This document shows, piece after piece, positions 42,204-53,090 of a stretch of DNA of 64,000 nt (positions within the stretch are counted from its first letter, which is position 1; each line of letters opens with the position of its first letter). The notes under the pieces were generated by a model. It was not told the DNA's origin. It was given only the letters and a program-made list of their open reading frames with translations, and made no database searches. Source of the stretch: Mesostigma viride (taxonomy: Eukaryota > Streptophyta > Mesostigmatophyceae > Mesostigmatales > Mesostigmataceae); contig RPFO01002176.1 of NCBI GenBank assembly GCA_009746045.1, positions 321,501 through 385,500 of the forward strand, read 5' to 3'. The position numbers and the translations under genes are program-made.

Positions 42204-43488
42204 AATATATATTAATAATATAATTACTTACAGCAGAGTGAAATCACTCAAACCAAAGCAAACGCCCAGCTATAAACCTCTATACAGAGCCATGTCAAAT
42301 CTCTATACTACGATAAGACCAATGGAAACTCCTAACGGGAGGAACCTAATATAAACCCTGCTGCACCGCAAAATCAGCCCGCGTACGGCGGAGCATGATG
42401 TCAGCCATGGCCCGAGTCAGCGCCACGGACAAGCGCTGACGCCAATATGACGTCCAGGTCCGCGCCGACCATGGGGCCCGCTGGCCCTCCAGGTCCAGCC
42501 GGTCCTCCCGGAGCCGGCAACACTCCTTGAAGAAGGCGGAGGTCAGGGGCCCCATGGCCCCAAACTCCTCTGGACAGTACAAAGTGCACCACACGATGGT
42601 GCCCGACGTCGCCGGTAGGCCAGGAGCTTGGCCCGCTCCGCCCGGTCCGCCGTGTAACCTGCCATGAGGGAGGCCCCAGCCACGTGGCTAAGAGCCAAGG
42701 GCCGCGCCACCGAAACGTCAATAAGCAGATGCCGGCCACCCCCCTCAAAGTCCAGCACCATGATGTCAGGCCGGTGGTTGGGGGAATAGAAGGCAGCGCC
42801 ATCCGCATCCTCGGACCGGATGTTCGCGTGGGGGAAAACCGACCGAACCGGCATGGCAAGCACCACCGTCAGGAGGACAGTGTGCAAATACAAATACCAA
42901 TTCTGATTCTGTTGGCCCCCCATGCAGGCAAGGTAGTGATTCCCCGTGGGATCCAGCGGCTGCCCACAGCTACCACAAGGCCGCCCGGCCGGAACAAGAG
43001 GCTGCGGGGCAAATAGCTGTTGCGCCGGAGCGCCACCGAGTAGTGGCTGGGAGCTAAGGCGAATGGGGGGGCCATGATGGGAAGAGCACGAAGGTACGCC
43101 GAGCCCACACTCCGCAATGAAAGCGAGAACAGCCACGCACGTCCCTGGGCGTTGAGGTCCGCGAAAAGAGCAATCCAATCAGCCGTGTGCAGAATACCCG
43201 CGTAGGTTTTCTGGTGTTTATCGATGACGCGAGCAGGGAATGCGGCGGGAGATTGAACGGAGGCGACCGAGGGAGTGCCGCGAGGGAGGCGGCGCTGTGC
43301 CGCCTGAGCGGCACGGACAGGAGAACAGGCCTGCTGGATCTCAGCATAGGCCTCCTGGATGGCGGTGACGAAGGGCAAAGGGCTGCTGGGGTCCAGGAGG
43401 TCAGGCGCTGCCGTTGCCAAAAGGGGCAGGAGCCGGCAGCTTTCCGCCCACGACTGAGCGACGGAGCCCAAAAATGCTGCTGGGGCGA
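42204..43488 (-). mobile_element. RLE retrotransposon family A, opposite strand, broken
   Basis: Its 3' end faces that of the previous element across (AT)n. The coding sequence matches family A but several small insertions (an extra GGC at about 42850, extra bases at about 42575 and 43070) break the frame. It stops at 43488 at CATATATATATGG, which is the LINE ORF1 start. Confidence 0.8.
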
Positions 43489-43515
43489 CATATATATATG
43501 GCGAGCAAACGCATA

Positions 43516-44105
43516 GTATCTTCGCACATCTGAACCCTGTGATCATTGCCAGATCTCCTTTGCGGCCGTTCCGATCGATCGAGCTTGGCACTGGATTCGT
43601 TGTCCACATCGTCGCGTCGCTGCAGCAACACGATGTTTTCTGGCATCCGCGGGCTTTTGGTCCCCGCCGCACATTTGAAAGTGCTGTCCTCCGGCTTTTT
43701 GCCTTTGCACGGTGTGCAGTTCTTGGATGTTTGGAATCATGGTATGGCTAACGCCTAATGACTGACTAGCTAGACCTTTTCAGTGGTTTTCCATATTCGC
43801 GGGTATTTCCTCGTAAATGGTGGGAGAGCGATTGCAGCAATGGTGCTCACCACTAGACACTCCCGGCCAGTTAGGCTCGAAACACACGCCCTGATCAAGC
43901 AAGCTGTTTCCGGCCCCACCGTCTAGGTCATCTAGTCGCTCTACACGTAAGCCAGCCATAATTTCAATGCACAAGGATACACATTTCCATCACCATTCAT
44001 CTTCATCATCCTGAACGACTCGAACACACGGACAAGATAACGGCAGGCTCGAGCTACCATGGTCCGGATTCTCCCGATTTCTGGCCTGCGCTGGTTGTCT
44101 CCTTG
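43516..44105 (+). mobile_element. Short retroposon, longest copy, 590 bp
   Basis: A 21-bp TSD (43495-43515 and 44106-44126, ending ATGGCGAGCAAACGC) flanks it, so it landed on the ORF1 start codon of the LINE. The 3' end is TGGTTGTCTCCTTG, as in the other copies. The first 240 bp can be read as SSRRCSNTMFSGIRGLLVP and ends in a stop at about 43758, so it may derive from the 3' end of a protein-coding transcript or another LINE. Confidence 0.75.
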
Positions 44106-44111
44106 ATATAT

Positions 44112-45510
44112 ATGGCGAGCAAACGCTCCTCCGCGCAACGCAGCCTGGCGGCTGCGCTCAGCCCTGAAAATACGTCTGCAGCTCGATCCGGCTGCAGCTA
44201 CGCCCTCCGGCCCAGAAGGCAGCGGCGCCACTAGCCAAGTCCTAGTGATCGCCCAGCCCCCCGGGCTTGCCTCGCCAGCAGCGTCGCCTGAGCCCAAGCG
44301 CAGTCGCCCTGCCGAGCCGACTTTTGAGGAGTACGACTTTGACGCCAGCCAGACCGGCTTTTTTGACAAGCTCACCCACGATCGCATCCTGGCCTGCGTG
44401 CTTTTTGGATCGCATGCGTCGCTTACGGAACTGTGCAAGCAGCTCTTCATCCAGGGTCGCCTCGTCGATGCTTTCCAGAGGCGCACCTATAGAATTCCGA
44501 CTCCATCCTCAAACTCTGCCGCCCCCACCTTCAGCAATACGCCCTCTTGTCGATCCCTCCTTGGACTCTCCCTCGAGGAGCTCTGGCCCCCCAAGCCCCT
44601 CACCACCACCTTGACCGAATCCTCCACCCGCTCACTCCTTAAGGTTTAAGGCCCTCGAGCAGCATGTGGCCCCCCTCGCTGCAGATGTTGCGGCCATGGG
44701 CAGCACGCTGACTGCTGAGCTCCCCGCCACCTCTCCACCATCTCCACCCCCAGCTCCACCCTCCCGTCGCCTCCTCCACCGCCCGGCGGCCACCACCCCC
44801 TCCTCCGACGCCATCACCGCCCAGCTCCGCGACATTGACCAGCGCCTCAAGGACAACACCATCGCCATCGAGGTCCTGCATGCAAAACACCGCAGGCCTC
44901 ACCGCCCAGGCGGTGAAGGACAATGCTGCCAAGCCAGCCGGCTCGCTGGCCCGGCTGGCGATGCTAGCTCCTCCCACCCAGACCTGGGCGGACAACACAC
45001 CACCTCCACCACATCCGCCGTTGCAGCACAGCACCAGCAGCAGAAGCTCGACCTCCGCGAGGACGCCGAGCTCGCCAAGCGCAGCCAATTAAGAACAGTT
45101 CGACATGGATCGAGGAAGGTGAGTATTCCGAGAAGCTTGCACGTGCGTTTGAGAGCAAAATCCTTGATCCGGCATGGGCCTTCTTGGTGGTCGCCCACCG
45201 CCTTCCCCGCGCGCGGGGTAAGGCAGGGGCGCCCCCACTTCTTCTCATCTTTAAGAGCCCATCAGACAAGCTTTCAGACGCCGCAAGCTAGCGGCTCGAA
45301 AAGACTTTCTTCACCTTAGACGACGACTTCTTGACCCTGGCGCAGCAACAAAGGCGACAGGAGCTATGGCCGACCTACCTCCAGCTCAGGCAGACCACGG
45401 CGGGGAAGCCGGTGTACTGGAAGGGGGCGGCCATCTACGTCGGCCACAAGCCCTGGCACGCGACCCCCGCGACCACCGCGGCCCCAGCGACTCCAGACGC
45501 CCCAGCCTAG
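44112..45510 (+). pseudogene. LINE ORF1 (plus), frameshifted
   Basis: Begins ATGGCGAGCAAACGC (MASKRSSAQRSLAAALSPEN). A conserved segment follows one frame over (PTFEEYDFDASQTGFFDKLT), then a coiled-coil region (DAITAQLRDIDQRLKDNTIA) and the C-terminal domain (FTLDDDFLTLAQQQRRQELW then KPVYWKGAAIYVG). It ends at TAG 45508-45510. Frame changes lie near 44235, 44650 and 45300. The family matches the ORF1 at 49990-51491 and, more distantly, 11103-12463. Confidence 0.75.
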
Positions 45511-45714
45511 GGGAATACAGCAGTAGTAGTGTAGAATAGTTAGACCGTGGCCTTGTACATGCACGCGCCTACTACAGGCACCATACCAGCTGACTCATGC
45601 CCTTTATTTAGTCAGTAGTGTGCCCATCAGATGCGCCACACACCCGACTAGCTTTCTTTATTTAGTTATGCTGTGCCAATTAACGCAGAGAGTTACTCTC
45701 TGCTGAGACGCCAT

Positions 45715-48700
45715 TAATTAATTAATTAATTAGACTCGTGCTCCCGTTGGGGAGTCACGGAGCATTAACCCCGATGGATGGATGGATGGGTGCACACATT
45801 CCTACCGGTCTAATCTATCTACATTGGCTACATACTACATCTATCTAACAACATTCTAACTACAACATCTATCTATAGGCAGCCGCACACTGCCCTAGGG
45901 GGAGCTATCTAGCGTGCCTCCCGCGGGATTGCACACGCGGGCGCTTCCCCACTGGGGGGGGCTCGTTGTCCTCTATGACCTGGGCCCATGCACTTGGCCT
46001 TGTCCATCATCTTCTTCCAAATCACGGAGAGGCCTAGGCCCCCCATGTCCTCTACTACCTGTTCTTTGAAGGTGCGGGCCTTGCGGCGTCTAACATCACT
46101 GGGCCCAGCCCACGTCAGGAGGTGCCGGCCAGGCTGGGCTGGTCGCAGTCCTGCGGGGGGGCCACGTGAGGTGTCTACCTGGTTGGTGCGAGCTAGGTGC
46201 CCTACTAGCTGCAGGCGGCGTTGCTTAATTGTGCTGGTGATATAGGGCATGCCCTGGTACAGGTCCTCATTGCGGACATGGGCAGCATATCCTACTCTGA
46301 AAATGGAACGCAGCATGCTGGTGACCGCGCCGTCCAGCTTGCGGGCCAGGTCGGCGGTGAGGGTCCACGTCTCGGCGCCATACGTGAGAACAGGAAGGAC
46401 GAGGACCTTGAACAGGTCCTGTTTCTCGATCTTGCCCAGGGGCTTGCGCCACAGGGCCCGGTACTGGCGTAAAGCGTGCCAGGCGAGGGAGATGCGGTGG
46501 TCCACATCCGCCTCGCAGCTAGGGAGCAGGCTGCCCAGCAGCTTAACGCGGTCCCGATACAGGACTCGAGAGCCGTCTAGGAGATAGAGGGGCGGCGCTG
46601 AGGTGGTGAGCCCAACCGCCAGGGCCTCTGTCTTCTTGCTGACCTCAAGCCCCACTGCACGGGCCTCGAGAGCCAGGCAGTCAAGCCATGTCTGCACGTG
46701 CTCAGTGTCCTCAAAGAGGGTGGTGTCGTCTGCGTAAATGATGTCTGCTAGCCGAATCTCCGTGTCCGCACCGCCATGCCAGAATTTGTTAGCAACCTGC
46801 ACTCCTGGTTCCCTGCCCACGATGCGGGCAAATCGCTTGCGCGCCTGAATCATTACGTATTCGACAACAATAATGAACAGGTAGGGCGACAGCACGCAGC
46901 CCTGCCACACACCCTTCTGTAAAGGGCATGGGGGCGTGGTCCCGTAAGAAGTGCGCACCGAAGTGGTGGACCCTTCATACAGGTTGCGGATGACAGCAAT
47001 CAGGGGGCGGGGGATCCGGAACAACTCGAGGATGTCCCAAAGCGCAGGCCAGAAAACCGAATCGAAGGCTTTGATGAAGTCCACCAGCACAAGGTGCAAA
47101 GGGGACTCACCAGGCTGAAGGCGTTGCAGTTCCTCCACCAGTCGGCGAGTAGCGAAGAGCTCCTGTACTGTGTTGCGACCTGAACGGAAGCCGTGCTGAG
47201 TCTCGCTGAGGTGACCGTCCAGGGCCGTGCGCAGGCGGTTCAGGATGAGCCGCATAAGAAGCTTGAGGGGGGCACTTTGAATGCACACCCCTCTGTAGTT
47301 GCCGGGGTCGGCAGGCGACCCCTTGTTCTTGTACAGCATCGTGCGAAAGCTGTGTTGCCAGGCCGCTGGAGGTGGTTGCGACGGCAGCAGAAGGCGGTTG
47401 CAGATGTCCCGGAAGAGCAGCATAACACCTGTGTCCTCGAATTCGGCTGCAAGTTTTACAACTGCGGCCGGAATCTCGTCAGAGCCGGTGGCTGCGTCAT
47501 AACGCAGGCGCTGGACCGCCTCCGTGACCTCGCGAGAGGTGAAAGGAGGCATGTCAGACGGGTCGCCAAGTGGGCCGACCAGCGGGGGGACTTAGTAGGT
47601 AGTCCGCCGCTGACCTAGGCGGGGCCGGGGGCCCTGCGGGGCCGGCCAGGGCGGCCGGGCGGGCGGCGGCGGCTGGGAGCAGGGGTGGGGGCGGCGCAGC
47701 TGTCCCCACGACCTCGGCCGTGGCCGTGGCCCAGGTACGAAGCCGCTTGGCTGGGGCGCCGGGGACGTCGTGGCGGTGGGGCCGGCCGAGGCCGTCCGGG
47801 TGCCCGAGGCGCTTGTACCAGAACCAGGCCCCCTTGCCGTCGTGCTTCTGCTGGCAGCTGCGCAGGTCCTTGACCATCTGCTGAGCATCTGCCTTCTCAG
47901 CCTGCTCGTAGGCGGCCCTCAGAGCTGCTTGCAGCCCAGGTTTGGCGATCGGATCTCTGTTGCGGCGGAGCATCTGCCTGGCGGCGACCACTGTCGGTGC
48001 GTGACGGTGGACAGCAAGCTGCCGACGCGGAGGCAAGGTGGGGAGGGTGCGGGCAGCCAGGCGGTACTTGGCGGCGACACCACGGAGGATCACTGAAATA
48101 TCCCCCGGCGGCGGAATGGCGTGTAACTGCTGTCGGCTGCCCCCGGCGTCTAATACGGCCAGGAAATCATCCCTGTGCGACATAGCGGCCTGCTCTTCTG
48201 CTGACATCTTGTCGGCATCCTTCAGCACAATCCGGAGCACTTTCAGATCTGGCTGAGGTGCCAGCTGTCGCGACGGTTTCACCCCAGGAAACCGCAATCT
48301 GATGCGAGCGAGCACGAGACGATGATCAGATTCCACCGCGCTGACAGAATCTTGCAGGACGCGAGCATCGACCACTGAGGGGCGCTGAGCCCGACGTACG
48401 CAGACGTAATCAAGGCACACCACCCGATCCGACGGCCCAAAAAAGGTGGCCAGCTGCTCAGCGGGGCGTGCGAAAGAAGCATTGCATGCAACCAGCGCAG
48501 ATTCTGCCAGCAGATTCGCAAATAAAGGCGTGTTACCGTTGGCTGTCGTGTTGGTTGGGGAATACTGAGCGCCCCCAGTGCCAACTGGCAGCGTGGCGTT
48601 GGCGTCGAGCAGCATAACCAGGAAGTGCCGAGCTGGGATGCTGGCCTCCTCCTCCTTGAGGGCGTCGAAGAAGGCCTCGCGTTCCGCCTGAGCTCGACCC

Positions 48701-49198
48701 GCATGTGGTGCATATCCCACGATAACGGTTAGCGTGTGGTGTGAATGGCCCTCAGTGGCCGAAAAAGTGGCCACTAGCACACGCGGGGACCGCAGCACGA
48801 TGGACTGGAGCTGCTCTGATGCTGCCGGCGAGCACAAGAGGCCCACACCACCTTGGCCCGGCGCGTCGCCGCCACCATAGTGGAACCGCCAGCCTGCCCG
48901 CAGGTCGTCGACCAGCAGACCGTTGACCGCGTGCTGAGGGTCAACGGTGCGTCGGTGCTCCTGGACTCCAAGAACAGCGATCTTGTTGTCGGCGCACAGG
49001 GCGATCAGCTCGTCGACGCGTTGGCGTGCTGGGGTGCCGCCGCTCGTAGAAGGATCTGCAGGGAGGGTGCGCACGTTAAAACTTGCAATACCAAGAATGG
49101 GCCGTTGCCCTATTAGCGGGGGGGTGGGGGTGGGGGTGGGGGTGGAGAAGGGTAGTGCTGGAGGTGGGGGTGGGGGTGGGGGGGGGGGGGAGGGGGGG
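45715..49198 (-). mobile_element. APE-RT LINE, nearly complete ORF2, TSD and (TTAA)n tail
   Basis: An 11-bp TSD, TGAGACGCCAT, flanks it (45704-45714, 49199-49209). Reading minus: proline-rich head, endonuclease, reverse transcriptase, a 3'UTR with several GGAT repeats, the CTCCCCAACGGGAG stem-loop and a (TTAA)4 tail. ORF1 is absent. The 5' end falls inside the proline-coding tract, so this is probably 5'-truncated. It is inserted in the 3'UTR of the plus-strand ORF1-only LINE. Confidence 0.92.
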
Positions 49199-49209
49199 TG
49201 AGACGCCAT
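45909..49209 (-). pseudogene. LINE ORF2: AP endonuclease plus reverse transcriptase, two frameshifts
   Basis: Endonuclease part (frame to 47554, 551 codons): Asn45 in SFNVRTL, Glu84 in QEHRR, Asp202 and Asn204 in LDANATLP, Asp267 in CLDYV, and Asp295-His296 in ESDHRLV, all the expected active-site residues. The RT part (frame to 45909, 547 codons) has LVDFIKAFDSVFW, KGVWQGCVLSPYLFIIVVEY and IIYADDTTLFED, then the thumb region YGAETWTLTADLARKLDGAV. The two frames differ by one base in a run of six C near 47595; five C would fuse them. Four extra bases near 45985 change the last 35 or so codons relative to the copies at 29.0 and 30.1 kb. The start ATG is supplied by the flanking TSD. Otherwise it looks recent. 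Confidence 0.9.
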
Positions 49210-49476
49210 GCCCTAGCTTCTGTATAGCCATGCTGATCTCCCCCCCTCTGTCGGTGCCCCTACTAGGCTAGGTGCCTGAATACAGGGGTACGTGGGCAGG
49301 TGCACTTTGTGCACCCATGCACAGTAGGTCGCAGCTTACATTCCCCCACCTGCAGGAAGTAGCCAAGAGTGTATTAAAAGCCATATGCCCCTTCTCAGGG
49401 CTATGTGCTACATATACTCCCAACGGAAGTTCTGTTCCTAATTAAGTAATTAATGGGCACACATGTACATGCATGA

Positions 49477-49934
49477 CTGCCCTTGGTCTGGCCGGCCCCC
49501 AGCGGCTTGGCCAACCAGGGCGGCATATTTTGTCCTGCAGCCTGGCCCCAAGGACATTCAAGCTAGGTAAACCTGCCATGAACTACACCCAGATGTTGCT
49601 GGCCGACCTAGTGGTCCCAGCCCAGTTTGAACACCGCATCCACTCTCTCTCCCTTCTTTTGACGGCCTGCCATGCAGAACAAGAAGCGGTGGCAGAAGAT
49701 TGTCCAGGCTCACACGCCAGCCCCTGTGGGCAAGCCACCCCCCCCCCAATAGGAAGGGGCATTTTGCTGAGTAGTGTAGTTAGGATTTTCTAGACTAGAT
49801 AGCTTAGGGTTTTGGTTATAGTTCGATTACGCGGCTTCCTCCACTCCATCCACCCATCAAGGAATATGTGCTACATGATCCCCCAACGGAGGAACGTTAT
49901 AATTTTTTTTTTTTTTTTTTTAATGTACATGACT
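49477..49934 (+). mobile_element. LINE 3' fragment, third subfamily
   Basis: A 10-bp TSD, ACATGCATGA, flanks it (49467-49476, 49935-49944). It holds ORF2 C-terminal codons (a near copy of 56400-56720, which reads NYTQMLLADLVVPAQFEHRI) and a 3'UTR ending CCCCCAACGGAGGAACG, then TTATAA and a run of T. It interrupts the 3'UTR of the minus-strand ORF1-only LINE. Confidence 0.75.
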
Positions 49935-50029
49935 ACATGCATGAGTAAGCTGGTATAGTGCCTGTAGTAGGCGTGCATGTACAAGGCCACGGCCTAACTA
50001 TTCTACACTACTACTGCTGTATTCCCCTA

Positions 50030-51491
50030 AGCTCAGTGGGGCGTCTGGAGTCGCTGGGGCCGCGGTGGTCGCATGGGTCGTGTGCCATGCAGGGCTTGTG
50101 GCCGACGTAGATGGCCGCCCCCTTCCTGTACACCGCTCCGGCAGACCACCAGCTGCTGGAGGTAGGTCGGCCATAGAGCTCCCGTCGCCGTTGTTGCTGC
50201 GCCAGGGTCAAGTCGTCGTCCAAGGTGAAGGGAGTCTTCTCGAGCCGCTTGCGGCGTCTGAAAGCTTGTCCGATGGGCTCTTAAAGATGAGAAGAAGCGG
50301 GGGCGCCCCTGCCTTACCCCGCGCGCAGGGAAGGCGGTGGGCGACCAGCTTGATCTCACCAAGAAGGCCCATGCCGGATCAAGGATTTTGCTCTCAAACG
50401 CACGTGCAAGCTTCTCGGAATTCTCACCTTCCTCGATCCATGTCGAACTGTTCTTGACGAATCATGACGTTAACGCTGCGCTTGGCGAGCTCGGCCTCCT
50501 CGCGGAGGTCGAGCTTCTGCTGCTGGAGCTGTGCTGTGCACAACGGCGGAGGTGGTGGAGGTGGTGTGTTGCTTAAGCATCGGTCCGCCCAGGTCTGGGT
50601 GGGAGGAGCATCGCCAGACGGGCCAGCGAGGGCTGGCTTGGCGCGGCAATGTCCTTCACCGCCTGGCCGGGCGGTGAGGCCTGCGGTGTTTTGCACGGGA
50701 CCTCGATGGCGATGGCGTGGTCCTTGACGGGCGCTGCGTGGTCGATGTCGCGGAGCTGGGCGGTGATGGCGTCGGAGGAGGGGGTGATGGCCGCCGGGCG
50801 GTGGAGGAGGCGACGGGAGGGTGGAGGTGGGGGTGGAGATGGTGGAGAGGTGGGGGAGCTCAGCAGTCAGCGTGCTGCCCATGGCCGCAACATCTGCAGT
50901 GAGGGGGGCCACATGCTGCTCGAGGGCCTTCTTAAGGAGTGAGCGGATATGGAGGATTCGGTCAAGGTCACTGGTGCATGGTGAGGGGCTTGAGGGGCCA
51001 CTGAAGCTCCTCGAGGGAGAGTCCAAGGAGGGATCGACAAGAGGGCGTATTGCTGAAGGTGGGGGCGGCAGAGTTTGAGGATGGAGTCGGAATTGTAGGT
51101 GCGCCTCTGGAAAACATCGACGAGGCGACCCTGGATGAAGAGCTGCTTGCACAGTTCCGTAAGCGAGGCGTGCAATCCAAAAAACACGCACGGGCCAGGA
51201 TGCGATCGTGGGTGAGCTTGTCAAAAAAGCCGGGCTGGCTGGCGTCAAAGTCGTACTCCTCAAAAGTCGGCTCGGCAGGGCGACTGCGCTTGGGTTCAGG
51301 CGACGCTGCTGGCGAGGTGAGCCCGGGAGGGGGCTGCATGGGCGACCAAGTCTAGGACTTGGCTAGTGGCGCCGCCAGTGCCTTCTGGGCCGGAGGGCGT
51401 AGCTGCAGCCGGATCGAGCTGCAGACGTATTTTCAGGGCTGAGCGCAGCCTGACTAGGCTGCGTTGCGCGGAGGTCCGAGCGTTTGCTCGC
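50030..51491 (-). pseudogene. LINE ORF1 (minus), frameshifted
   Basis: Starts MASKRSDLRATQPSQAALSP at 51491. Homologous to 44112-45510 throughout: PTFEEYDFDASQPGFFDKLT, LSLEEL, the coiled coil LDLREEAELAKRSVNVMIRQ, and a C-terminal DDDLTLAQQQRRREL. Insertions such as ATGC-like 4-bp additions and single-base changes near 50600, 50960 and 51170 break the frame. RNA-chaperone role inferred from the family. Confidence 0.7.
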
Positions 51492-51496
51492 CATAT

Positions 51497-53090
51497 ATAT
51501 TGTTCCGGTTGGCGACCCCGCGTTTGTCATCGATGCTCTGCGGGCCGCCCTCGAGGCACGCACTGAGGTACTGCCCTTGATTGCGCGCCTTCATGATTCG
51601 CAGACCAAGGGTCTGCTTCTGTGGTTTTGCGCTCACCCTCGCGTCGTTCACTGGCTCCGGGGCGCTCTTCCGGCTCAGGTCCGGCTGGCCGCCGAGGGCC
51701 ACGACGAACGCATCCAGTCGGCCTTGGCGCAGCTGGTCCCGGGCCCCGACCTCCCGCCACATGCTATTCGCATTGCCTCCCTGCCTGCACGGATGGGTGG
51801 CTGCGGTCTGACTCGTGCCGCCCGGCTGGCCCCAGCAGCATTTTTGGGCTCCGTCGCTCAGTCGTGGGCGGAAAGCTGCCGGCTCCTGCCCCTTTTGGCT
51901 ACGGCAGCGCCTGACCTCCTGGACCCCAGCAGCCCTTTGCCCTTCGTCACCGCCATCCAGGAGGCCTATGCTGAGATCCAGCAGGCCTGTTCTCCCGTCC
52001 GTGCCGCTCAGGCGGTACAGCGCCACCTCCCTCGCGGCACTCCCTCGGTCGCCTCCGTTCAATCTCCCGCCGCATTCCCTGCTCGCGTCATCGATAAACA
52101 CCAGAAAACCTACGCGGGTATTCTGCACACGGCTGATTGGATTGCTCTTTTCGCGGACCTCAACGCCCAGGGACGTGCGTGGCTGTTCTCGCTTTCCTTG
52201 CGGAGTGTGGGCTCGGCGTACCTTCGTGCTCTTCCCATGGCCCCCCCATTCGCCTTGGCTCCCAGCCACTACTCGGTGGCGCTCCGGCACCAGCTATTTG
52301 CCCCGCAGCCTCTTGTTCCGGCCGGGCGGCCTTGTGGTAGCTGTGGGCAGCCGCTGGATCCCACGGGGACTCACTACCTTGCCTGCATGGGGGGCCAACA
52401 GAATCAGAATTGGTATTTGTATTTGCACACTGTCCTCCTGACGGTGGTGCTCGCCATGATTCGGTCGGTTTTCCCCCACGCGAACATCCGGTCCGAGGAT
52501 GCGGATGGCGCTGCCTTCTATTCCCCCAACCACCGGCCTGACATCGTGGTGCTGGACTTTGAGGGGGGTGGCCGGCATCTGCTTATCGACGTTTCGGTGG
52601 CGCGGCCCTTGGCTCTTAGCCACGTGGCTGGGGCCTCCCTCACGGCAGGTTACACGGCGGACCGGGCGGAGCGGGCCAAGCTCCTGGCCTACGGCGACGT
52701 CGGGCACCATCGTGTGGTGCCCTTTGTCCTGGAGGAGTTTGGGGCCATGGGGCCCCTGACCTCCGCCTTCTTCAAGGAGTGTTGCCGGCTCCGGGAGGAC
52801 CGGCTGGACCTGGAGGGCCAGCGGGCCCCATGGTCGGCGCGGACCTGGACGTCATATTGGCGTCAGCGCTTGTCGGTGGCGCTGACTCGGGCCATGGCTG
52901 ACATCATGCTCCGCCGTACGCGGGCTGATTTTGCGGTGCAGCAGGGCTATTAGGTTCCTCCCGTTAGGAGTTTCCATTGGTCTTATCGTAGTATAGAGAT
53001 TTGACATGGCTCTGTATAGAGGTTTATAGCTGGGCGTTTGCTTTGGTTTGAGTGATTTCACTCTGCTGTAAGTAATTATATTTTTAATAT
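51497..53090 (+). mobile_element. RLE retrotransposon family A, best copy
   Basis: The 5' junction is in ATATATATT of the LINE, the 3' junction in TTTTTAATATATATT. It is 5'-truncated: the RT catalytic core is missing. The 3'UTR (52954-53090) contains a TTTCACTCTGCTGTAAG end shared by all family A copies. A family B copy begins immediately at 53091. Confidence 0.88.
51499..52953 (+). CDS. C-terminal part of an RT protein with CCHC finger and RLE endonuclease
   Basis: An intact frame of about 485 codons without its own start, in phase with the LINE ATG fragment upstream. Residues 60-280 are the post-RT region (LPARMGGCGLTRAARLAPAA; KHQKTYAGILHTADWIALFA). A zinc finger C-x2-C-x9-H-x3-C is at about 284-301 (CGSCGQPLDPTGTHYLAC). 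The restriction-like endonuclease follows: RPDIVVLD at about 351-358 and LLIDVSV with Asp369, the PD...D pattern of R2/R4-type elements. It would nick target DNA for target-primed reverse transcription in the nucleus. As the RT core is lost, this copy cannot move by itself. Family B at 53304-54605 is about as long and collinear. Confidence 0.8.
   Translation: MVPVGDPAFVIDALRAALEARTEVLPLIARLHDSQTKGLLLWFCAHPRVVHWLRGALPAQVRLAAEGHDERIQSALAQLVPGPDLPPHAIRIASLPARMGGCGLTRAARLAPAAFLGSVAQSWAESCRLLPLLATAAPDLLDPSSPLPFVTAIQEAYAEIQQACSPVRAAQAVQRHLPRGTPSVASVQSPAAFPARVIDKHQKTYAGILHTADWIALFADLNAQGRAWLFSLSLRSVGSAYLRALPMAPPFALAPSHYSVALRHQLFAPQPLVPAGRPCGSCGQPLDPTGTHYLACMGGQQNQNWYLYLHTVLLTVVLAMIRSVFPHANIRSEDADGAAFYSPNHRPDIVVLDFEGGGRHLLIDVSVARPLALSHVAGASLTAGYTADRAERAKLLAYGDVGHHRVVPFVLEEFGAMGPLTSAFFKECCRLREDRLDLEGQRAPWSARTWTSYWRQRLSVALTRAMADIMLRRTRADFAVQQGY

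Larger units (their letters stand above)
39541..49444 (+). mobile_element. ORF1-only LINE (plus strand), inflated to ~9.9 kb by insertions
   Basis: In order: 5' end with CCACGAGGTAGCC, then an ATGTCTGACGGCGG 5'UTR to about 39690; RLE elements 39691-43488; ORF1 start codon context at 43500; a short retroposon 43516-44105; ORF1 44112-45510; 3'UTR 45511-45714; the APE-RT LINE 45715-49198; the rest of the 3'UTR to 49430, ending CTCCCAACGGAAG and a TAATTAAGTAATTAAT tail. No ORF2 belongs to it. It abuts, tail to tail, a similar LINE on the minus strand. Confidence 0.75.

Noticed and set aside
45715-49198. A split LINE system with ORF1 and ORF2 on separate dedicated elements
   Set aside because: The host LINE at 9.1-28 kb has both ORFs in order, and the ORF2-only copy begins inside a coding tract, so simple 5' truncation explains it. 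The ORF1-only class remains.
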